Source: Paralvinella palmiformis (lineage: Eukaryota; Annelida; Polychaeta; Terebellida; Alvinellidae). From it: 64,000 nt of DNA. The DNA lies in assembly GCA_025642065.1 (NCBI GenBank), contig JAODUP010000223.1, positions 453,698 to 517,697 of the forward strand, written 5' to 3'. Made by a program: the position numbers and the translations under genes. Numbering within the stretch: position 1 is the first letter of the stretch; every line of letters begins with the position of its first letter. Below, in pieces: positions 10,384 to 22,540 of the stretch. Under the pieces are notes generated by a model. The model did not search any database. It was not told the DNA's origin and worked only from the letters and a program-made list of their open reading frames with translations.

Positions 10384-10478
10384 CTGTGTGTATGTGTGTG
10401 AGTGTGTATATGTATGTATGTGTGTGTATGTGTGTGTATGTCTGTGTATATATCTGTTTGTGTATATGTGCGTGTATG

Positions 10479-10515
<37 letters not shown>

Positions 10516-10748
10516 GTGTATGTGTGGCTGTGTATGTATGTTGGTGTTTGTGTGAGTATATGTGTGTGTATATGTGTGCGTATACATGTTTGTGTTTGTG
10601 TGTGTATATATGGCTGTGTGTGTATGTATATGTATGTACGTATGTATATATGTGTATGTGTGTTATCTTTGTGTGTTTCTTTGTACGTGTGTGTATATGT
10701 GTGTATATGTAGGTGTTACCTTTGTAAAAGGCTGTGTGTGTGTATGTT

Positions 10749-10822
<74 letters not shown>

Positions 10823-10887
10823 TTTGTATATATGTGTATATGTATGTGTGTGCTTGGGTTTGTATGTGTTTATGTATCTGTATGTGC

Positions 10888-10932
<45 letters not shown>

Positions 10933-10968
10933 ATATATTTGTGTATATGTGTGTGTATGTGTTTGTAG
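10384..10968. repeat. Compound (TG)n/(TA)n/TGTA array
   Basis: Nearly 600 bp of alternating purine-pyrimidine sequence, with pure (TA)n at about 10,483-10,510, 10,751-10,790 and 10,897-10,922. It is open in several frames on both strands for compositional reasons only. Confidence 0.92.
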
Positions 10969-11134
10969 TTCACGTATTCCCCTCACCCCACACCAACATG
11001 TATCAATCAATGTTGCTGTCCTGTTATTTACTTGTCATCAATGGTATATCATTTTGGGACATCTTGTCTTGTTATATTTGAAGTTTTCGTTATCATGGAC
11101 AGCTAGTCTAGCCACCATGAGATGTTAATCTTCC

Positions 11135-11252
11135 TAATGGGGCCATTATATGGCACCGAGACCATTAAATGACACTGAGACCATTACACGGGGTCAGGGC
11201 CATTATACGGGGTTGAGACCATTATAGAGACCAGTGGCCATTATAAAACACG
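11135..11252. repeat. Degenerate tandem repeat of about 20 bp
   Basis: Five to six units built on 'gagaccattatacggggt' with substitutions and length changes. Confidence 0.7.
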
Positions 11253-11349
11253 TTTGAGGATTCCCAAGGAACCAGAACATTATCTAGTAGATAATGATCA
11301 GATACGAGCTGTCAATGATGGTACTTTAATTAATTATGTAGTGTCACAT

Positions 11350-11526
11350 GGGATGTTGTGTGTCTGTGCGTGTATGTATGTGTGTATGTGTGTATCTATG
11401 TGTGTGTATGTGTGTATGTATGTGTGTGTGCGCGTGACTGCATGTATGTGTGCGTGCGCGCGCGCGTGCGTGGGTGTGTAGATATATCAGGAAATAAAGA
11501 GATAGATAGAAACGTAACTCTGAAGG

Positions 11527-11566
<40 letters not shown>
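11350..11566. repeat. (TG)n/(CG)n tract and (AT)n tract
   Basis: TG-rich sequence with GCGCGC to about 11,478, short non-repeat spacer, then pure (AT)n at 11,529-11,566. Confidence 0.85.
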
Positions 11567-11568
<2 letters not shown>

Positions 11569-11569
11569 T

Positions 11570-12260
11570 GTATCTGTGTTTATATATATTTGCATGAGTG
11601 GTCGTATTTGTGAGGTTAGGTATGGATGTTTGTAAATTGGTTATTAAAGTCGAGTGGTCTTTAGACAGGTACATATTATACCATTAAAAGATGTACAGTT
11701 TTATTACCATCAGTTAACATCTCGATATACCATTCACCGTACAATTATCGATACCAGTCTACATACCATTATTGATGGTATATTAGGCGATATAACTCGA
11801 GAATATAATAACGGAAAGATATCCAATATCACTGACATGGATGGTTCATCAGGTTCGGTTACTAATTGTTTCGCAAAAAGTCCCCCAAATGGTTTTGGTT
11901 TAGAATAATAATAAGGCGGTGACCAAAATCAGTTAAACACAACAAATAATGGATCAGATTATATTTACAACGATCAACCTACAATATTGATTAATTATTA
12001 TCAGATACCTATAGTGGGACATAAAATGATCAAGGTCACTGATGTCAAGTTCAATGACCTAACAGATAAAATATTTTATCTCTTAAAGCAGAATAAGGAG
12101 GTCATTTAATACAGGTTTCGTTATTATATTCACTAATTAGAACAAATGTGGACACCTATTTTGGGTTGTCTTTAATAACTATTGATGGTATCTCATAATA
12201 TACAAGCTAACTTGATTTTAAATAATTTTAAATCCTTTTAAATCAAGAGAGATGGTGACC
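11570..12260. other. Non-coding spacer, nothing recognised
   Basis: Short open frames only, without recognisable domains, splice context or repeats. Confidence 0.45.
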
Positions 12261-12262
12261 AA

Positions 12263-12340
12263 TGTTAGAATAATTGACAAAATTGGACAAAAGTGGACAA
12301 AATTGGACAAAATTGGACAAAATTGGACAAAATTGGGCAT
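12263..12340. repeat. 10-bp tandem repeat (AATTGGACAA)
   Basis: Seven near-identical units of 'aattggacaa' in tandem. Confidence 0.9.
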
Positions 12341-12452
12341 AAAACATAAATATCAACATGGTTAAATTGCCAATAAAGTCAATAAATTGACTATAAATTA
12401 TAAATAGACATATGTGTTGTTCTATCATATTACACTCTGTATTAATATAATG

Positions 12453-12454
<2 letters not shown>

Positions 12455-12521
<67 letters not shown>
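12455..12521. repeat. (AT)n microsatellite
   Basis: About 33 uninterrupted AT units. Confidence 0.95.
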
Positions 12522-12523
<2 letters not shown>

Positions 12524-12559
12524 CAACAATTATAATAACAATAGGTATTATGCCTTATC

Positions 12560-12682
12560 TCACTGACTCACTGACTTCACTGACTGACTGACTGACTGAC
12601 TGACTGACTGACTGACTGACTGACTCACTCACTCACTCAATCACTCACTCACTCAATCACTCACTCAATCACTCACTCACCC
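12560..12682. repeat. (ACTG)n/(ACTC)n tetranucleotide array
   Basis: Pure 'actg' then 'actc' with occasional 'aatc' units, the same compound motif as at 8848. Confidence 0.9.
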
Positions 12683-13224
12683 TCGATAATTAGCCATAAT
12701 AACAATATGTCTTCAGTATTAGCCAATATAACAGTCTGTATCTCGTGTTAGCCAAAATAACAGTCTGGGCTATTTTAAAAAGGCCTATTGATATTGAACC
12801 TATTTTTCAATTTACTAAAAATATGAAAACGATTAATACAATATTATAATATAATATTATGTTAATTATCGTATAAGAAAGGATTTTCTGCTGGTTTTCC
12901 TTTGATGTTTTTTAACAATGTTTCTCGGTTGAGATTGATACATCCTGGTACTTGTCTCATTGGTTATATCTCATATTACAGACACGACATTAAGATTGAA
13001 GTAACTAATGTCAGAATTAATTAATCTCACATTCAAAATATTGCCATCTAATATTGATATCTATCAAAGGTAATTATTTTAAGTATTTTAAATAAATTAT
13101 TTACGTTATTTCAAAGTATTCTAGCAAAGCTATATATTATAATATGTGCTTGAATAATTTTGTATACATATGTTTGACGATGGTGAATGACGTCATAAAA
13201 TGCATTTTGTGTCGCATTACATGC

Positions 13225-13620
13225 TTAAATGCCAGCTCTAACAGCACCATCACCAGCACCCCTTTCATCACTTCCACCACTAGCACCAGCAGCACCATCT
13301 CCAGCACCAGTTAGATCACTTCCACCACTAGCACCAACATCACCATCACAAGCACCAGTTCTACCACTACCACCACTAGCACCAGCAGCACCATCTCCAG
13401 CACCAGTTAGATCACTACCACCACTAACACCAGCTGCACCATCACCAGTTCTACCACTACCACCACTAGCACCAGCAGCACCATCTCCAGCACCAGTTAG
13501 ATCACTTCCACCACTAGCACCAACATCACCATCACAAGCACCAGTTCTACCACTACCACCACTAGCACCAGCAGCACCATCTCCAGCACCAGTTAGATCA
13601 CTACCACCACTAACACCACC
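13225..13620. repeat. 48-bp minisatellite (about 8 units)
   Basis: GC-richer units of 48 bp (one shortened by 6 bp) carrying 'ccaccactagcacca' and 'agcaccagtt'. Two unit types alternate, so the effective higher-order period is about 96 bp or more. The unit length is divisible by 3, so Pro/Ala/Ser-rich (plus) and Gly/Ser/Asp-rich (minus) frames of over 130 codons stay open. No splice or regulatory context supports a gene. Confidence 0.9.
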
Positions 13621-13876
13621 ATAACCACTACCATCACAACCACCATCACCACTATCATCATCATCATCATCATCATCATCAGCACCACTATAACCATCAC
13701 CAGATCGACCACTACAACAACTAAGACCAGTATCACCATCACCACTATCATCATCTTCACCATCACCACTATCATCATCATTATCATCACCATCATCACC
13801 ACTATCATCATCACCATCATCACCATCACCAATACGATCATCAATACCATCATCACCACCATCACTATATTCAATT
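13621..13876. repeat. CAT/CAC trinucleotide-rich tract
   Basis: Irregular (CAT)n and (ACC)n continuing directly from the 48-bp minisatellite, which may have grown out of it. Confidence 0.9.
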
Positions 13877-14094
13877 ACCATAATGTCATCTAATGGAATT
13901 GTAAATGTGACACTTAGAATGTTTATTGAAGTTAAGTGAAATCCTTTTACTACAAAATTGGTCTAAATGTAGATTTTATATGAAATGGTATGTGAAGGAA
14001 AATAAAGATTTAACTTTAGATGTGTGTACTTATGTTGAATATATGCGTATGTATGTGTACGGGATTGGGCTGTTAATACGTGAGTGTGAATGCG

Positions 14095-14097
<3 letters not shown>

Positions 14098-14146
<49 letters not shown>
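14098..14146. repeat. (TA)n microsatellite
   Basis: Pure TA run. Confidence 0.95.
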
Positions 14147-14147
<1 letters not shown>

Positions 14148-14497
14148 TGATCTTAACGCCTAACCTCTAGATGTTTCTATAATCTATTCTCTATCAGATA
14201 ACAGTAATATACAAATATATTTGTGTAAATTATCTCTTAAACCATTAAAGTCAATAAAGGTTAATTACATCGTAAATTCGAATACTCTAACCTTATCTGA
14301 AGGTCATTTATAAATATTAACAGATACGTATTTTGTTAAACACAAATAGACACTTTCTTTAACATATGCTAATTTGAAGTGATAATAAAGTATTAAAAGT
14401 CTGAATGTTTTTTGTTTCCAATTCTGTGAAGAAAGTCTTTGTTATCGTTTTGTCTATGAAATACTGACATCAAAATATCCAAACAGCCAACCAAGTT

Positions 14498-14660
<163 letters not shown>

Positions 14661-15310
14661 ATAGATAGATAGATAGACGGACAAACATATTGTAGGACAT
14701 ACAAACTGACATGTACACACACAAATACACACACAAAAAATACCTACCTAGACCAGTAAGTAGACAGGTAGACTCTTAGACAGACGGGGAGAAACACACA
14801 CGCGCGCGCACACACAGGGCCTGACGACGAACGAACGCACGCACGCACACAAACCGACATATGTATACAGATACATACATATAGACAGACACAGACAGAC
14901 AGATAACATAACTATACACAATACCTTGCTGTTAATCATTGAGATAACCCCTTATTGATCCAGTCAAAACACATGTTATTGTCTGTCAACTGACTTGATA
15001 TTGAAGAACATCTCAGCTAAAAGTTATTAACTCAAGAACTATGGCTCTCTTAGAACTTAAAATATGATAATTGATATCCTGAAGTGCCACTAAAATAGAG
15101 ATAATCTTCACTATAAGATAAGAACGATTGTCTATTGGCATCTATCAACAATCTCTAGAACTCTGTAAACACTAGATACTATGACATCATATAGTGTAAC
15201 ATTTGTTGTAATCAAGTGTATCAGGTCGTTGTTAAAGAGTTTATCACATAACAAATGTTTATAATAAACTTCTTGGAGAAGAGTTGTTTATTTAACTAGT
15301 TCCATAATCC

Positions 15311-15313
<3 letters not shown>

Positions 15314-15352
<39 letters not shown>
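15314..15352. repeat. (AT)n microsatellite
   Basis: Pure AT run. In the copy at 40,363-40,371 the run is only a few units long. Confidence 0.95.
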
Positions 15353-15355
<3 letters not shown>

Positions 15356-15512
15356 ATTGATCATGTTATCAGACATCAAATTCAGATATACAATCTACCG
15401 TCGATATGTCGACATTAATGGCTCAGGTCATAATGTACTCACTGTCAAGCATTAAACAGCGATTTGGGTTCGAAGCTGACACAATTTTCTGCGATATCGA
15501 TCTAGTATTAGA

Positions 15513-15582
15513 TGTTGTCTGGTAGCTCAGTAAAAGAGTGATGGAACGGAATGTAAGGATATCTAGGTTAGAATCCGTTAAT
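15513..15582 (+). repeat. tRNA-like sequence (SINE-head candidate), copy 1
   Basis: 'ctggtagctcagtaaaagag' resembles an A-box region and 'ggttagaatcc' at 15,566-15,576 a mutated B box. It is conserved at 27,319-27,380 in the paralogous block. Probably an old tRNA-derived SINE or tRNA pseudogene present before the block duplicated. Confidence 0.45.
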
Positions 15583-16187
15583 ATTTCTCTAATATATTCT
15601 AACTATTTATCTCAGTTAGAAAAGTATTTATTTGATGTTTTATACTGTACTTGGTAAAAAAACCTAAAACAATGTATTCCTGGACAAGTTAAGTCATTAT
15701 AACAATGATGTTAAGTTTGTTTAAAAAGACAAAATATTAAATAACTAAGATAGATTCTTTAAGAAGAATGTTATATCCGGAAGATTTATATGGCATTCTG
15801 TAAGTGAAAAATACTAAAAATAGCACAAATAGAAATAATCGACCTAAGCTCCGTCTAGTGGAGAATATTATAAAAACTGGAGATTAATAACTTAGTGCTT
15901 TCATAGAGTCTCCTCATGACCTCCACACAGTCCCCACGGAAACGGTAAATATATGACCTCACACTATTTGGCTCCAATAACACACAACAAATAACCTTGG
16001 TCACCCTTCGTTTAACCTTGAAACCTGTTACATTGTCAGAAGCCAAATGACGTCATAAATATAATTTGTGCCACAAAGTGTGTATGAGCCGTGACTATCA
16101 TTGACCAGATAATGTCCTTTATAATATTGGTCCTCACTCTATACGGTCCATGGTCCTCTCTCGACGTAGAATTCTTACGACTGGTGA

Positions 16188-16190
16188 GTT

Positions 16191-16275
<85 letters not shown>

Positions 16276-16326
16276 CACAAATACACACACACACACACAC
16301 ACACGCACACACGGACACACACACAT
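16188..16326. repeat. (CAGA)n then (CA)n microsatellite
   Basis: CAGA array to 16,274 followed by CA/CG alternating sequence, lying at the junction between blocks D5 and D4. Confidence 0.95.
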
Positions 16327-16439
16327 CTGAAGGCAATATTTAACATACACAATAAAACTAAATTGTTACCATCAACTCTCATCTGAATATTACTATTTAT
16401 GCGAAATAACACATAGGACATTAGACGACTCTAATAGCT

Positions 16440-17640
16440 CGTTTATTTTATAATTACCAAGATACTTATTGATATGAGACACAGGAACACGTTCTATAAG
16501 TTTAGGTCTTAAGAGAAGGATGCCTACAAATTTCCTTTTTATCACATTCCAATGTTAACTTCTTGATGAAGATATGGACTCGGGTAACCTTCATGGATTT
16601 TGGAACAGTTTATAATGGACATCGAATGGCTCCTAATGGAATATAATGAAGCTACAAAGATGTCTACGTGTAGTTAAACTAATCCTATCGGATTAATTTA
16701 TGAGAAAGTACTGCAGGATTTTGTGACTAGTTTAGTTAATTTAGTCACAGATTATGATATTAATTGGTGAAAAGATAACTGATAAAGGAGTTAGTCTGTG
16801 TCTGAAGCATCAATGATTTTACTAAATGACCCCATGTTAACCTTACCGGTTTCAATCTTGTTGTGAACAAAGTGACTGAAACTATTGTGAAGATACTAAT
16901 GTGAGGTAAACATTTAGGAAGGATTATGTTTTATGGAGCACTTTTTTCAACACATAGAACATATTCAGGGAGGGGGGGGGGAAAATGCAATAATATTATT
17001 TACTTATTATAATACATCACTTTACGTGTTAAAAATAAACTGTACACACTTTGCTTTCACAGAATATGCGATGTCTTACTGCGAGCAATATGTGGGCTAT
17101 ATGGGGAATGGTAATTGTCGACAATATACGGAATGAAACCTAACTCAATGACCACCTTTTTAGGCTGACTATCCACTTGTCTATTCCGTCCACCTCATTT
17201 CCGGATATTTCTTTCCATTGGCTACCATAAATTTGTTACTCTGATCCTGAAAGTAATTAGCTTATCATGACCTTATTACTCAGGTGTTATCGTACATTTA
17301 GCTAAGGTTTATGATGATGATGATGATAGTAATAATGATGATGATGATGATGATGATGAGAAGAGGGATGGGTTGAAGAGGATAAAGATGATAAAACGAT
17401 ACAAGAAGTAAACCTATAGAATTATTGACATTAATAAACATATACAAAACAAATACAAGTAATTATCTAAAGAGAATAACATGGGAATTACGAGTAAATA
17501 TATGTTAGTTTAATTCACGGATGTTGTGTGATGATGCACAAATATTAATTTCATTGTCAATTATCAAATGGACACTTAATATTTATTTGATAATTCTGTT
17601 ATATTTGTTAGATTACAAATTAAATGTTATAAAGTAAAGA
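16440..17640 (+). repeat. Duplicated non-coding block D4, copy 1
   Basis: Matches the reverse complement of 49,680-52,150. Anchors: 'aaactagtttagttaattt...' region near 16,720 with 50,565, 'gtctattccgtccacctca' near 17,180 with 50,060, and 'tcaaatggacacttaat' near 17,565 with 49,710. This copy lacks the 1.3-kb LINE found in the other and so provides its empty site. No conserved frame. Confidence 0.8.
17308..17362. repeat. (GAT)n microsatellite
   Basis: GAT trinucleotide run with one AGTAAT interruption. The other D4 copy has only a short CATCCTCAT stretch here. Confidence 0.85.
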
Positions 17641-17989
17641 ATCAAATAAACTAGCTCAGAACTAACCAAAAATATATAAATACAGAGATGGGTGTAGCAT
17701 CTTTTATTATTAATAAATACCAAGAAAAGTATCCTGTCAGGAGCATCAACCCTTAGCAAACTATTGGTTAAGTAAAATCATCCACGCACGCACGCATGCA
17801 CACGCACATGCACACACATGCACGCACGCATATATATATAAATATATATACATACATACAAACATATATACATACAGGGATGACCCAAAGTCTTCCAAGA
17901 CTAAGTGATAATAAAACAAATATTATATATTTGACATATATAAATATCATTATTATTTATATTTGCTGTTTGGTGTCATGCATCTATAA

Positions 17990-19205
17990 TATTACGTTCC
18001 TCGTATGTAAGTGTTGTTGTAGTAGTAGTAGTGGTAACAGTAATAATAATAGTAGTAGTAACATTAGTAGTAGTAGAAGTAGTAGTAATAGTAATAGTAG
18101 TTGTAGTAGCAGTAGTAGTATTTTCTCTTTAATCTCCTCCTGTTATCTATGCGACAAAGTAGGGATGACATCACTAAATAAACAATACACAAATAATGAC
18201 TTTACTAATGTCTAACTAAATGATCTCACAATTGATTATAATAAGAAGAAGAATCAGATATGATAATCAACAACTAATTATATAAATATTACATTATATA
18301 AATGTCATTATGTATATTATAAATGGTTATTCGTGAAACTTGTATAACGGTACAAGTTCCTTCTAATTTTGGTATTTTCTTATACAGATATAGAGAGGGG
18401 GGGGGGTCAACTCATTACAGACGGGGTCAAGTGAACATATCAGTACAGGTCGTTCTAATTATACCAGCGACTTTATACTGTCAACAGTGATGACACCCTG
18501 TATTATAAACAACCTATAATATTAAACATTATACTAATTAATGGTAAGGTGTTAATAAGGTGATCATTATCTTCTCATATATAACAACAAAGATGATGAT
18601 ACAGGTGACAAGCGATCAAATTATCATACCGAACATTCTCCATAAAATAATCTCTTCTTTAGAAGAATAATCTGTTTTTTTTCTTAAACTTGACATCAAA
18701 TTGACTAATTATCTTTTTTCCTGGATGAGATATTTGTCAATATAACAAAATGTCTATAAAATATGTGTACTCTTTTTGTAACATGGTTTGTTGATGAGCT
18801 ACGGTAAATTGTTATTTGAGTGCTTGAGTGAGTGAGTGAGTTAGTGAGTGAGGTGAACTTAATATTGTTGCTGTTGTTGTTACTTTTGCCGTTGTTGCTG
18901 TGCTGGTCGTGATAATAATTTTGTTGTGGTGATAGAGTGGTGGTCTCATCAATCAGGAACCGACATATATATTGTTCTTTCTCAGGCAACTCTCACGTCA
19001 GCAGCTTCTCTCTGGATGATTATATCACGTGACTTTGACGTCATGACTATAAACATATCTTCTGACCTATAAAAGTCATCAGATATCAGATCAGAAGTTG
19101 TCCGCCAATTATATTACCTCCGTCCATCATATTGACATAAAACACTTATTGAGTATGATTTATGAGTAAGTCACTAATGATAAACAAAGATAACTAAAGA
19201 TACAT
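17990..19205 (+). repeat. Duplicated non-coding block D1, copy 1
   Basis: Matches 33,700-35,940 in the same orientation. 18,240-18,730 is almost identical to 34,290-34,790, including a poly-G run (18,398 and 34,456). The matches resume at 18,870-19,205 and 35,570-35,935. The other copy carries a 54-bp x 12 minisatellite between these parts, absent here. High similarity suggests a recent event. Confidence 0.88.
18008..18122. repeat. AGT/AAT trinucleotide array
   Basis: Imperfect (AGT)n with AAT units. The paralogous array at 33,719-34,188 is about four times longer. Confidence 0.9.
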
Positions 19206-19373
19206 AATGGTAATATATACACGTGTGTATGTGTGTGTGTGTGAATGTGTGTGTGTGTGTGTGTCAGATATGGGAGGTATCTATATGATTGAAGGTTTAG
19301 TAAGTGTACAGTTCTTGTTGGTGTTGCTGATGTTGGGTTTATTAATGATACTTTAATAATAAAAATAATATTA

Positions 19374-19375
<2 letters not shown>

Positions 19376-19419
<44 letters not shown>

Positions 19420-19456
19420 TATTATTATTATCATCATTATGATGATGATGATCATC
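19376..19456. repeat. (ATT)n and (ATC)n microsatellite
   Basis: ATT repeats followed by a CAT/GAT/CAT inverted stretch. Confidence 0.9.
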
Positions 19457-19529
19457 ATCAGCAGTAACATAATCAATCCCGTTAGTTGACGTCATTATCT
19501 TCAGGATTACTATTCATCAAGATTAAAGA

Positions 19530-20045
19530 GAAACAATGTTCAATAAATGTTATTGTGTAGATATATGACGTAATGGAAATACGTCATAAAGTGATGAGAT
19601 GACGTCTATTTATTAAATGAACTCATCAGTCGTCAGAATATGACAGCGACAAAATATTACAAATGGTCTATTGTTAGTTGAGAGAGTACCAAGGAATATA
19701 TATTGTGAGGACCAATATCCGGTCAATATTATACACGACTTAATAGACACTCTATGTGACACAAATAATATTTATGACGTCACTTGGATTTTGACGATGT
19801 AACAGGTTTCAAGGTTAAACGAATGACAATCAAGGTTTTTTGTTGTGTGTTATTGGAGCCAAATAGTGCGAAGTCGTATATTTGCCGTTTTCGTGGAGGT
19901 TGTGTGGAGGTCATGTGGAGACTTTGTTATTAATTTCCAGTTTATATAATATTCTCAACTAGACGGAGCCTTTGTCGTTTGAGCTATTTTTAGCATATTT
20001 CACTTACAGAATGCCACACACAGCTTCCGGATATAACATTCTTAT
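19530..20045 (-). repeat. Duplicated non-coding block D5, inverted partial copy
   Basis: Reverse complement of the 15,770-16,180 region, and of 27,570-27,960. Anchors are 'actagacggagc' (19,958), 'tatttatgacgtca' (19,769) and 'ggtttcaaggttaaacga' (19,805). With copy 1 it forms an inverted repeat with arms of about 0.4-0.5 kb and a loop of about 3.4 kb. Confidence 0.8.
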
Positions 20046-20090
20046 TAGGAACCACACGTTATTGGACAGGTTTAAGCCTTTAAGATATGT

Positions 20091-20720
20091 ATGTGGGAAT
20101 AGAATTATCTTTCCTAGGTCCAGTTATGTCCAGTTTGTACTATGACATTCAAGATTAGCTCTAATCTGCTTGTCATAAATAACATTGAAGAACTACAATA
20201 GTTAGAATAGCATAAATTAGGTCAGATTTGAAAATGATAGCATAGTTCAAACAGTACGGAAGCTATGACGCGCTATTACGGTCTGCTTCAGCGCAGATGT
20301 CAGTCTTTTAATAGTAATTAAGATAAACAGTTTTAATAGTAGTCGCTTCATGACGCCTGCCCGTTGTAAAAACTGATCTTTGAAGACAGTGACAATTGGG
20401 TTATATGGTTTATATGGTATTGCTTTGAAGAAAGATACAGCAATTAAAAAATAGCTATAAATAGGGCTGCTTAGATAATTAAGCTAAACATTCTCACTAC
20501 TGCCGTGATCTGACTTGGGTGTTCTACTCCCAAACTCCACGGCTGTAGGTGATTCGTATTTTGATTTTGCTTGGCGGCTTAGGGACTGGTGAGACATTAC
20601 ACATGTCTCAGCAAGAAAAGTCGCCACTCTGGATTCAGTCCCCTGAAGAAACGTCCAGAGTTTGAATTCACGGATCGAGATTCTCTGTGCCTGTGCCTTA
20701 TTATACACAGCTAAAACACA

Positions 20721-20796
<76 letters not shown>

Positions 20797-20797
20797 C
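20091..20797 (+). repeat. Dispersed repeat R3, copy 1, ending in (CA)n(TA)n
   Basis: About 625 bp nearly identical to 48,986-49,613, then a CA tract (20,716-20,768) and a TA tract. A third copy at 47,764-47,932 holds only the last 120 bp before the CA tract. All three stop at a CA microsatellite. The shared simple-repeat tail and truncation at the opposite end resemble a retroposed element with a microsatellite 3' tail. A minus-strand frame of about 90 codons is open in copies 1 and 2, but I recognise no domain. Confidence 0.8.
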
Positions 20798-21424
20798 TGA
20801 TGTTACCTACCACTATAAACGTTTCAAAGGTGCTGATGAAACTGACCAAATATATTTTTATATAACACAGACTGGAAAGTTGAAGCCATTATTAATGAAA
20901 CATTCCCTTATAACAATGACACATTGATACATAGTCCATTAAGAATGGATTATACAAACTCATTGCTTTATGGCACAATAGTGTTATGAGTACAGAAATT
21001 CTAAAGGATGCTGAACTATGCTGCTAGTTAAAGGAAATCTAATTATATCACCAAAGTCCGGAAGACTCTTCAATTGGTATCAATTATAGGACAAATCGTT
21101 CAAAAATTCATTTGTTTTTGTGTTCAGGTCAACAATGGAATATCATCGGAATATCTGGCTGAATTGGTTCAAATTAAATATTCTAGATTTCCTTTATTGT
21201 CATGAAATTGCCAAAACAACTAACAAAGATGTGATGATGAACTCTCCGAAATAAAGTATTGTCACGAATTAAAGACTTAAATACACTAATTATACCGAAT
21301 ATTTAAAGCTCGTAAAACTTACAAGTATAATATTATTTTTAGTTCTATAAACTTAAATATAGTTTTAATATTTACTTTTTCATCATCACCTTTATCTCTA
21401 GTGACATTGTTAGGCTCTTAAAAC

Positions 21425-21465
<41 letters not shown>

Positions 21466-21900
21466 GTTTGTCGTCTCAGTCTAAATTTGTTTATCCAGCT
21501 CTTTATCGTCCACATATTTAACAACTCGCTGCCGGCAGAAGGCGTTAATAAATGGCCATATCCTGCGATCAGTTGTCTGCGTTATGGATATTTCTGGATA
21601 GGGAATAGGTCATAATTCTGAATAACAAGAATACTGTCATCCGACTTATGAAAATATCTCTCGAACTGAGGACTGTTTATAGTGACGTCATTAAAACATG
21701 ACACACACATTACTATGGGTTGTCATCTCTATAACAAGTTATCGTTATCTAGTACTTAATGTTCTTTAATATCATTTATATAATGGCTTATTGTCATATG
21801 GTACTCAGTACTCACTATCGTCAAGTTGATAACTGATTGTTATCATGGTCTTATAAAAGGTATTGTTTATTAATACAGTAATACACTGTAATAGCTTCTG
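20798..21900 (+). repeat. Duplicated non-coding block D3b, copy 1
   Basis: Matches 52,330-53,430 in the same orientation. Anchors: 'ttatggcacaatagtgtta' (20,969 and 52,528), 'ctcgctgccggcagaaggcg' (21,527 and 53,071), and 'gtgacgtcattaaaacatga' (21,682 and 53,229). The (ATT)n at 21,426-21,466 is present in both but longer in the other copy. Confidence 0.88.
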
Positions 21901-21931
21901 ATATGTCTCCCTCTCTCTTTTTCTCTCTCTC

Positions 21932-21937
<6 letters not shown>

Positions 21938-21992
<55 letters not shown>
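21938..21992. repeat. (AT)n microsatellite
   Basis: Pure AT run after a TC-rich stretch. Confidence 0.95.
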
Positions 21993-21994
<2 letters not shown>

Positions 21995-22540
21995 TCAATG
22001 CTTTCTTTAGTGAGAGAAGTTGAAGCTACCAATTTCATGTTCCAATTCGGGCGCTTTCATTACAAACAGCGTTTGCAACAAAGTTACAGCAAGAGCGTAG
22101 ATATATTTGTTTGTGCACATTCATTGAAGGTATAAGTTCCTTGATTCTTTCTGCATGCAAGACAAGAGGTAAGCAAAGAACGCAGAATCTGCATTGCAGA
22201 GCTTTTCAATAACAAAGCTGTGGATTCTTGAAACTGTAACCAGTATGGCTTCTATCCTACAACGTACCTTTACTGGATGTTTGGCTGGTTGAAGGACCTT
22301 AACTAACTACCTGAAGACCTCTAATTCTCTGTCTGTAACAATCTGAATGAGAGTCATTCTGTAACATTTCTCTACCTGTCCAAACTCATGCAACTGTACC
22401 TTCACCAATTCCGCCATTGGTTTAGCTGGGATTGAGCATTTTATCATCACTATTCCCAAGTGAATGTGTTCTTCGTGGTAATAACGGTTTAGGTTCGTGA
22501 AACTTCTGTTTTATTTACTCATCAAGTGTACTCATCAAGT
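21993..22540. other. Unrecognised sequence of more balanced composition
   Basis: Less AT-rich than its neighbours and interrupted by stops in all frames. A minus-strand reading has short protein-like stretches (for example ending VTVSRIHSFVIEKLCNADSA), which suggests a decayed transposon, but I cannot name a family. Confidence 0.35.

Noticed and set aside
13225..13881. 131-codon Pro/Ala-rich and 218-codon Gly/Asp-rich frames on opposite strands
   Set aside because: A 48-bp minisatellite and triplet tract keep both strands open. There are no splice signals, and the sister block at 39.0-39.4 kb has no comparable frame.
16933..17136. 67-codon plus-strand frame (MEHFFQHIEHIQGGGGEN...) as a small gene
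   Set aside because: The inverted paralogue at 50.1-50.2 kb does not preserve the frame, and it crosses a poly-G run.
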